From Burkholderiales bacterium (GTDB lineage Bacteria; Pseudomonadota; Gammaproteobacteria; Burkholderiales; Usitatibacteraceae), in assembly GCA_017880705.1 (NCBI GenBank), contig JADGRS010000046.1, positions 1 to 12,695 of the forward strand: a stretch of 12,695 nt of DNA. The letters are read 5' to 3'. The stretch's first letter is position 1; each line of letters starts with the position of its first letter. The notes beneath the pieces are model-generated. The model worked only from the letters and a program-made list of their open reading frames with translations. It made no database searches and was not told where the DNA came from. Position numbers and translations under genes: made by a program. Positions 7,224-12,695 of the stretch are shown here, in pieces.

Positions 7224-8327
7224 TTGCCGAAGACGACACCCCTGAACGAGCTGCACCGCGCCGCCGGAGCGCGCATGGTCGATTTCGGCGGCTGGGATAT
7301 GCCGGTGCACTATGGCTCCCAGATCGAGGAGCATCACGCGGTGCGCACGAGCGCGGGACTGTTCGACGTCTCGCACATGCAGGTCGCGGACATCGAGGGT
7401 GCGGGAGCGCGCGCGTTCCTCGCCCGCGCGCTAGCGAACGACGTGGGCAAGCTGACGACACCCGGAAAGGCGCTCTACTCCTGCATGCTCACCGAGGACG
7501 GGGGCGTCGTCGACGACCTCATCGTGTATTTCTTTCGCGACGGCTTCTTTCGCCTCGTCGTGAACGCCGGCACCGCGGAGAAGGACCTCGCGTGGCTCGA
7601 TGCTCTGCGGCAACGATGGAATGCGCAGTTGACTATCACACCACGCCGGGACCTCGCGATCCTCGCGATCCAGGGTCCGCGAGCGCGTGAGATCTTCTGG
7701 CAGGTCTTTCCCGCGACGCGGCCCGCGACCGAAGGACTCGCGCCTTTCAATGCGGCGATCACGGAGGGATTCACGGTCGCTCGCACGGGCTACACCGGCG
7801 AGGATGGATTCGAGATCGTGCTGCCCGCGGTCGATGCCCCCCACGCCTGGCAGGCGCTCGTCGCCGCGGGAGCGCGGCCGGCGGGCCTCGGTGCGCGCGA
7901 CACGTTGCGGCTCGAAGCCGGCATGAACCTCTACGGCCAGGACATGGACGAGCGCGTATCGCCCCTCGACGCAGGCCTCGGGTGGACCGTGGACATGGCT
8001 TCCCCGCGCGATTTCGTGGGAAAGGAGGCATTACGCGCCCACGGCAAGCGCCATGAATTCCTCGGCCTCGTGCTCCTCGAAGGCGGCGGCGTGCTTCGCG
8101 CCCATCAGAAGGTCACGGGCGCGAAGGGTGAGGGCGAAGTCACCAGCGGCACTTTCTCGCCGACCCTGGCGAAGTCCATCGCGCTCGCGCGCCTGCCCCT
8201 CGGCAGCTCGGGCGGCGACATCGTCCACGTGCACGTGCGCGACCGGCAGCTCGCCGCGCGCGTCGTGAAGGCGCCTTTCGTGCGCCACGGCAAGGTTCTC
8301 ATTCCAATAGAAAAGGAATCGCCATGA
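7224..8327 (+). CDS. gcvT: Glycine cleavage system T protein (aminomethyltransferase)
   Basis: The T protein transfers the one-carbon unit from the aminomethyl-lipoyl arm of GcvH to tetrahydrofolate, releasing ammonia and forming 5,10-methylene-THF. It is 367 residues from a TTG start (E. coli 364). The N-terminus is [27 protein letters not shown], followed by FDVSHM, and [12 protein letters not shown] with the conserved Asp97-Asp98 of the folate/catalytic site, then [19 protein letters not shown] and [21 protein letters not shown] 7224 is chosen because it gives the family N-terminus, has CGGAG at 7214-7218, and no ATG or GTG lies upstream in frame after the terminator. ATG 7275 would cut conserved sequence. 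The TGA overlaps the gcvH ATG as ATGA. The gene is first in gcvT-gcvH-gcvP, under the glycine riboswitch. Confidence 0.97.
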   Translation: MPKTTPLNELHRAAGARMVDFGGWDMPVHYGSQIEEHHAVRTSAGLFDVSHMQVADIEGAGARAFLARALANDVGKLTTPGKALYSCMLTEDGGVVDDLIVYFFRDGFFRLVVNAGTAEKDLAWLDALRQRWNAQLTITPRRDLAILAIQGPRAREIFWQVFPATRPATEGLAPFNAAITEGFTVARTGYTGEDGFEIVLPAVDAPHAWQALVAAGARPAGLGARDTLRLEAGMNLYGQDMDERVSPLDAGLGWTVDMASPRDFVGKEALRAHGKRHEFLGLVLLEGGGVLRAHQKVTGAKGEGEVTSGTFSPTLAKSIALARLPLGSSGGDIVHVHVRDRQLAARVVKAPFVRHGKVLIPIEKESP

Positions 8328-8704
8328 AACTTCCGCAGGAGCTGCGCTATACCGCGACGCACGAATGGGTGCGCCGCGAGTCCGACGGCAGCGTGAGCGT
8401 GGGCATCACCGACCATGCGCAGGAGCAGCTGGGCGACATCGTCTTCGTCGAGGCGCCGCAGGCCGGACGGAAGGTCGCCGCGGGGGAGGCCGTCGGCGTG
8501 GTCGAATCGGTGAAGGCCGCGTCGGATATCTACGCGCCCGTCGCGGGCGAGATCGTCGCGGGGAACGCGGACCTTTCGGCGGCGCCGGAAAGGGTGAACG
8601 AGGACGCGTTCGCCGCGTGGATCTTTCGCATCAAGCCCGCGAATGCCGCCGATTCCGAGAAGCTGCTCGATGCGGCGGCCTACGAGAAGGCCGCCGTCGC
8701 CTGA
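8324..8704 (+). CDS. gcvH: Glycine cleavage system H protein (lipoyl carrier)
   Basis: Small shuttle protein whose lipoyl-lysine swings between the P, T and L proteins. It is 126 residues, the usual size. It starts [16 protein letters not shown] and contains [17 protein letters not shown] and the lipoylation motif [11 protein letters not shown], with Lys64 as the attachment site, followed by the half-barrel ([12 protein letters not shown]) and the ending [14 protein letters not shown]. The ATG overlaps the gcvT stop and has AAGGA at 8313-8317, 6 bases away. It is followed by gcvP after 17 bases, so the three proteins are probably made in a coordinated ratio. The C-terminal tail ([13 protein letters not shown]) is the common end of this family. 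The lipoylation enzymes are not in the window. Confidence 0.98.
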   Translation: MKLPQELRYTATHEWVRRESDGSVSVGITDHAQEQLGDIVFVEAPQAGRKVAAGEAVGVVESVKAASDIYAPVAGEIVAGNADLSAAPERVNEDAFAAWIFRIKPANAADSEKLLDAAAYEKAAVA

Positions 8705-8721
8705 GAATCGAGGAACGACCC

Positions 8722-11613
8722 ATGCCCGATACGCCGATTCGCGAAAACCTGCGCGCGACACTTCCCGAGCTCGAGGACCACGGAGCCTTCGCGCGCCGCC
8801 ACATCGGGCCCGACACGGTCGACGAAGCCGAGATGGTGGCCGCGCTCGGATTCGATTCGCGCTCGGCATTGATCGACGCCATCGTGCCCGCGTCGATCCG
8901 GCGGCGGGGCGCGATGGGGCTTGGCACGCCGCGCACGGAGGGCGAAGCGCTCTCGGCATTGCGGCGGGTCGCGGAGAAGAACCAGGTCTTCAAGTCGTAC
9001 ATCGGTCAGGGCTACTACGAGACCTTCACTCCGGGCGTGATCCTGCGAAACGTCTTCCAGAATCCCGCGTGGTACACCGCCTACACGCCCTACCAGCCGG
9101 AGATCTCCCAGGGGCGGCTCGAGGCCTTGCTCAATTTCCAGACGATGGTCGCGGACCTGACGGCGATGTCGATCGCCAACGCGTCGATGCTCGACGAGGC
9201 GACCGCCGCGGCCGAGGCGATGACGCTTTGCCTGCGCTCGTACAAGGGCGCATCGAAGGTCTTCGCGGTCGCCGGGGATGTCCTTCCGCAGACGCTCGAC
9301 GTCCTGTGCACGCGCGCCGCGCCGCTCGGCATCGAGGTGGGCGTGGCGTCCTCCGACGCCCTCGAGTCGATCGAGGCCTTCGGCGTGCTCGTCCAGTATC
9401 CCGGCGCCGAGGGCGAGGTTCGCGACTATTCAGCGCTTGCCGCAAAGGTGCACGCACGCGGAGGTTTCGTGGTTGCCGCCGCGGATCTTCTCGCGCTCAC
9501 GCTGCTGAGGCCTCCCGGGGAATGGGGTGCCGATGTCGTGGTCGGAAGCTCGCAGCGCTTCGGCGTCCCGATGGGATTCGGCGGCCCACACGCGGCCTTC
9601 ATGGCGACCCGCGACGAGCTGAAGCGCAGCATGCCCGGGCGCCTCGTGGGCGTCACCGTCGACTCGCAGGGCCGCCCCGCATATCGCCTCGCGCTGCAGA
9701 CGCGCGAGCAGCACATCCGGCGCGAGAAGGCGACCTCGAACATCTGCACGGCGCAGGTGCTCCTCGCGGTGATGGCCTCGATGTATGCCGTGTACCACGG
9801 GCCCGAGGGGCTCGCGCGCATCGCGCGGCGCGTGAATCGCCTCGCCGCGATCCTCGCGACGGGACTCGAGAGAATCGGATTCGCCCCGACGGCGAGCGCC
9901 TTCTTCGACACCGTCACCGTGGCCACCGGGGGCAAGCTCGCCGCGATCGTGGAACGAAGCGGCGCCGCGCGCATGAATTTCCGCGTCGTCGACGGCGACC
10001 GCCTCGGCATCTCGCTCGACGAGACCACGACGCACGCCGACGTCGAGGCGATCCTGAAGGTCTTCGCCGGCCGCCCCGTCGATACCATCGCCGATCTCGA
10101 AGGCGTTGCGCGCGAGGCGATTCCCGCGGCCCTCGCGCGCGGCTCGCCTTTTCTCGCGCATCCGGTTTTCAACCGCCACCACTCCGAGACCGAGATGCTG
10201 CGCTACCTGCGCCGCCTCGCGGACAAGGACGTCGCCCTGGACCGGTCGATGATCCCGCTGGGCTCCTGCACCATGAAGCTCAACGCGACGAGCGAGATGA
10301 TTCCGGTGACGTGGCGCGAGTTCGCGCACATCCATCCCTTCGCCCCCGCCGCGCAATGGCAGGGCTATCGCGAGCTGATCGACGATCTCGAAAGCCGTCT
10401 TGCGAGGGCGACGGGCTACGCCGCGGTGTCGATCCAGCCCAACGCGGGATCGCAGGGCGAGTACGCGGGCCTTCTCGTCATCGAGGCGTGGCATCGCAGC
10501 CGCGGCGAAGGCCACCGCAAGGTGTGCCTCATCCCCAGCTCCGCGCACGGCACCAATCCCGCGTCGGCGCAGATGGCTGGAATGAAGGTGGTCGTGGTCG
10601 GCTGCGACGAGATGGGCAACGTCGACGTGGACGATCTTCGCCGCAAGGCCCGGGAGCACGCGAAGGACCTCGCTGCCCTCATGATCACGTACCCCTCCAC
10701 GCACGGCGTCTTCGAGGAAAGCATCGTCGAGATCTGCCGCATCGTCCACGAGCACGGAGGGCAGGTCTACATCGACGGCGCCAACATGAACGCGATGGTG
10801 GGACTTTGCGCGCCGGGTGAATTCGGCGGCGACGTGTCGCACCTGAACCTGCACAAGACTTTCTGCATCCCCCATGGCGGCGGAGGTCCCGGCGTGGGAC
10901 CGGTGGCGGTGGCGAAGCATCTCGAGAAATTCCTGCCGGGACATCGCTTCCTCGGCTCGGGCGGTGAATCCATCGGCGCGGTGACGGCAGCGCCTTTCGG
11001 CAGCGCCTCGATACTCCCGATCTCGTGGATGTACCTGGAGATGATGGGCGATGCCGGCCTCACGGCCGCGAGCGAGGTTGCGATCCTCAACGCCAACTAC
11101 ATCGCCAGGCGACTTGCGCCCCACTATCCCGTGCTCTACTCGGGGCCGCGGGGGCTGGTCGCCCACGAGTGCATCCTCGACCTGCGCGCGCTCAAGGAGG
11201 CCTCGGGAATCCAGGTGGAGGACGTCGCCAAGCGCCTCATCGACTACGGGTTCCACGCGCCCACGATGTCGTTCCCTGTCGCGGGCACGTTGATGGTGGA
11301 GCCGACCGAGAGCGAGTCGAAGGCCGAGCTCGATCGCTTCTGCGACGCCATGATCGCCATTCGCGAGGAGATCCGCGCGGTCGAGGAGGGACGCATGGAC
11401 CGCGAGGACAATCCGCTGAAGCACGCGCCGCACACCGCGGAGGTGGTCAGCGCCGACGCGTGGGATCGCAAGTATTCGCGCGAGCTCGCCGCGTATCCGT
11501 TGAAAAGCCTGCGCGCGGAGAAGTATTGGGCTCCCGTCGGCCGCGCGGACAACGTCTACGGCGACCGCAACCTCTTCTGCTCCTGCATTCCGGTCAGCGA
11601 CCCCAAGGAGTGA
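8722..11613 (+). CDS. gcvP: Glycine dehydrogenase (decarboxylating), fused P protein
   Basis: The P protein is the pyridoxal-phosphate enzyme that decarboxylates glycine and loads the aminomethyl group onto lipoyl-GcvH. It is 963 residues, matching the one-piece homodimeric form (E. coli 957) rather than the split gcvPA/gcvPB of many Gram-positives and archaea. The N-terminal half contains [28 protein letters not shown] and [19 protein letters not shown]. The C-terminal catalytic half carries [41 protein letters not shown] and [20 protein letters not shown], with Lys712 as the PLP Schiff-base lysine. The ATG at 8722 has AGGA at 8711-8714. The gene closes the gcv operon; no clear terminator follows in the 47 bases before surE. 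The very long overlapping frames on both strands are GC-bias shadows. Confidence 0.98.
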   Translation: MPDTPIRENLRATLPELEDHGAFARRHIGPDTVDEAEMVAALGFDSRSALIDAIVPASIRRRGAMGLGTPRTEGEALSALRRVAEKNQVFKSYIGQGYYETFTPGVILRNVFQNPAWYTAYTPYQPEISQGRLEALLNFQTMVADLTAMSIANASMLDEATAAAEAMTLCLRSYKGASKVFAVAGDVLPQTLDVLCTRAAPLGIEVGVASSDALESIEAFGVLVQYPGAEGEVRDYSALAAKVHARGGFVVAAADLLALTLLRPPGEWGADVVVGSSQRFGVPMGFGGPHAAFMATRDELKRSMPGRLVGVTVDSQGRPAYRLALQTREQHIRREKATSNICTAQVLLAVMASMYAVYHGPEGLARIARRVNRLAAILATGLERIGFAPTASAFFDTVTVATGGKLAAIVERSGAARMNFRVVDGDRLGISLDETTTHADVEAILKVFAGRPVDTIADLEGVAREAIPAALARGSPFLAHPVFNRHHSETEMLRYLRRLADKDVALDRSMIPLGSCTMKLNATSEMIPVTWREFAHIHPFAPAAQWQGYRELIDDLESRLARATGYAAVSIQPNAGSQGEYAGLLVIEAWHRSRGEGHRKVCLIPSSAHGTNPASAQMAGMKVVVVGCDEMGNVDVDDLRRKAREHAKDLAALMITYPSTHGVFEESIVEICRIVHEHGGQVYIDGANMNAMVGLCAPGEFGGDVSHLNLHKTFCIPHGGGGPGVGPVAVAKHLEKFLPGHRFLGSGGESIGAVTAAPFGSASILPISWMYLEMMGDAGLTAASEVAILNANYIARRLAPHYPVLYSGPRGLVAHECILDLRALKEASGIQVEDVAKRLIDYGFHAPTMSFPVAGTLMVEPTESESKAELDRFCDAMIAIREEIRAVEEGRMDREDNPLKHAPHTAEVVSADAWDRKYSRELAAYPLKSLRAEKYWAPVGRADNVYGDRNLFCSCIPVSDPKE

Positions 11614-11641
11614 CCGCAAAGGGGCGCTGGCACCTCGCTCA

Positions 11642-11652
11642 AGCTATAATTT
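11642..11652 (+). promoter_or_regulatory. -10 region of a surE promoter with almost no leader
   Basis: A perfect TATAAT (11645-11650) within AGCTATAATTT lies 10 bases before the surE ATG. Transcription would start near 11657, leaving about 4 bases of leader, and no Shine-Dalgarno precedes the ATG. The -35 position (around 11622-11627) is GC-rich and weak. The same 11 bases form the -10 region of tRNA-Pro. Confidence 0.65.
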
Positions 11653-11660
11653 TGCCTCGC

Positions 11661-12404
11661 ATGCGCATCCTCCTCTCGAACGACGACGGCTATTTCGCCC
11701 CAGGACTCGCCGCCCTCGCCGAGGCCCTCGCGCCCCTTGGGGAGATCACCGTGGTCGCCCCCGAGCGGGATCGCAGCGGCGCCTCGAACTCCCTGACGCT
11801 CGATCGTCCGCTGATGATCTCCAAGGCCCACAACGGCTTCCATTTCGTGAACGGCACGCCGACCGACTGCGTCCACATGGCGGTCACGGGATTTCTCGAT
11901 TTCGAGCCGGACGTAGTGGTCTCGGGGATCAACAGCGGCTCCAACATGGGCGACGACACACTCTATTCGGGGACGGTGGCCGCGGCCACCGAAGGCTATC
12001 TTCTCGGTATTCCCTCGATCGCGATGTCGCTCGTCGGCAAGGAGTTCGCGCACTACGCGACCGCGGCACGCGTCGCCCACGACCTGGTGAAGCGGCTGCA
12101 CGCCTCGCCCTTCGGCGCTCCCGTGCTCCTCAACGTGAACGTTCCCGATATGGCCTTCGAGTCGCTGGCGGGCATCGAGGTCACGCGCCTGGGCCGCAGG
12201 CACAAGGCGCAGCCCGTCGTGGCGGGCAAGAATCCGCGCGGCGAGACCGTGTACTGGGTTGGTCCCGCGGGGGCGGCGCGCGAAGCGGGACCCGGCACCG
12301 ATTTCCACGCGCTCGAGCGCGGCGCCGTGTCGGTGACGCCGTTGCAGGTGGACCTCACCCACGCCCGGCAGATTCCCCTGGTATCGAAATGGATCGTGGC
12401 GTGA
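11661..12404 (+). CDS. surE: 5'/3'-nucleotidase SurE
   Basis: Divalent-metal-dependent phosphatase that dephosphorylates nucleoside monophosphates and is associated with stationary-phase survival. It is 247 residues, normal length. The metal site is complete: Asp8-Asp9 in [15 protein letters not shown], Ser39 in [15 protein letters not shown] and Asn91 in [14 protein letters not shown], followed by [12 protein letters not shown]. The C-terminal swapped hairpin region and [21 protein letters not shown] are also typical. The ATG at 11661 directly gives the family N-terminus; there is no Shine-Dalgarno. The TGA overlaps the GTG of pcm (GTGA, 12401-12404), so the two are coupled. In betaproteobacteria the next genes after surE-pcm are commonly nlpD and rpoS, beyond this window. 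Confidence 0.98.
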   Translation: MRILLSNDDGYFAPGLAALAEALAPLGEITVVAPERDRSGASNSLTLDRPLMISKAHNGFHFVNGTPTDCVHMAVTGFLDFEPDVVVSGINSGSNMGDDTLYSGTVAAATEGYLLGIPSIAMSLVGKEFAHYATAARVAHDLVKRLHASPFGAPVLLNVNVPDMAFESLAGIEVTRLGRRHKAQPVVAGKNPRGETVYWVGPAGAAREAGPGTDFHALERGAVSVTPLQVDLTHARQIPLVSKWIVA

Positions 12405-12695
12405 GCGGGCGCGACGGCATCGGCATGACCTCCGAGCGCACGCGCATGCGCATGATCGAGGCGCTGCGCGCCGACAAGATCGTGAACGAGCGCGTGCTGG
12501 GCGCGATGGCCGAAATCCCGCGCCACCTGTTCGTCGACGAGGGCATCGCCTCTCGCGCCTACGAGTTCAACACGGCGCTTCCCATCGGCCACGGACAGAC
12601 GATCTCTGCGCCCATCATCGTCGCCCTCATGACGCAGCTGCTGCTGGAGAAATCGCCGATGAACAAGGTGCTCGAGATCGGCACGGGCTGCGGCT
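12401..12695 (+). CDS. pcm: Protein-L-isoaspartate O-methyltransferase, 3' end outside the window
   Basis: Repair methyltransferase that uses S-adenosylmethionine to methylate isoaspartyl residues formed by ageing of Asn and Asp. About 98 N-terminal residues are visible out of roughly 210-220. It begins [22 protein letters not shown], followed by [17 protein letters not shown], the substrate-loop signature [12 protein letters not shown] and SAM motif I in [10 protein letters not shown] at the window end. The GTG at 12401 overlaps the surE stop. An in-frame ATG at 12389 would add MDRG and is the alternative start. The stretch [10 protein letters not shown] looks one residue longer than the common YEDTALPIG. 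Partner of surE in the conserved surE-pcm pair. Confidence 0.95.
   Translation, partial: MSGRDGIGMTSERTRMRMIEALRADKIVNERVLGAMAEIPRHLFVDEGIASRAYEFNTALPIGHGQTISAPIIVALMTQLLLEKSPMNKVLEIGTGCG

Noticed and set aside
9430..11619. 729-codon open frame antisense to gcvP, plus a 725-codon + strand frame at 8643-10820
   Set aside because: Both overlap a complete gcvP with all its motifs. Their translations are rich in Arg, Ala and Gly without family signatures, as expected from third-position GC bias.
11608..11640. Hairpin GAGTGA/TCGCTC after gcvP as a terminator
   Set aside because: Only six pairs with a wobble, a long loop and no T tract directly following.
11622..11650. GGCAC...GC before surE as a sigma54 promoter
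   Set aside because: The GG and GC elements are 14 rather than 12 bases apart, and a perfect sigma70 -10 box is present.

Overview
This is a GC-rich stretch of housekeeping DNA, most likely from a betaproteobacterium. The evidence is the gene order thrS-infC-rpmI-rplT-pheS-pheT-ihfA-merR-tRNA-Pro, the close protein resemblance to Burkholderiales/Nitrosomonadales members, a gcvTHP operon with one fused gcvP, and the surE-pcm pair that in this class usually precedes nlpD and rpoS. I cannot place it to genus from the sequence alone. Every gene is on the + strand, and both ends cut through a gene (thrS at the left, pcm at the right).

Bases 1-2706 hold the translation block: the 3' three quarters of threonyl-tRNA synthetase, translation initiation factor IF3 (which appears to start on the rare codon AUA at 1486), ribosomal proteins L35 and L20, and then a strong intrinsic terminator. 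Bases 2712-6754 hold pheS, pheT, ihfA and a short MerR-type regulator, tightly packed with overlapping starts and stops. This looks like one translationally coupled unit that begins directly behind the terminator.

Bases 6788-6938 are a stand-alone tRNA-Pro(GGG) gene with its own perfect -10 box and its own terminator. The 338 bases between the tRNA and gcvT contain that terminator, a tandem (two-aptamer) glycine riboswitch and the riboswitch's expression-platform terminator. Bases 7224-11613 are gcvT-gcvH-gcvP, encoding the T, H and P proteins of the glycine cleavage system. The L protein is not in the window. Glycine should turn the operon on, because the closing stem of the second aptamer shares bases with the terminator stem.

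Bases 11645-12695 carry surE, behind a -10 box only a few bases before its ATG, followed by the start of pcm. Both products are linked to stress survival and damage repair.

I found no mobile element, CRISPR array, toxin-antitoxin pair, phage gene or undescribed multigene system. What is worth a second look is regulatory: the AUA start of infC, AT-rich promoter-like patches buried in the 3' ends of thrS and pheT, the terminator abutting pheS with no Shine-Dalgarno sequence, the riboswitch/terminator overlap, and the near-leaderless surE promoter.
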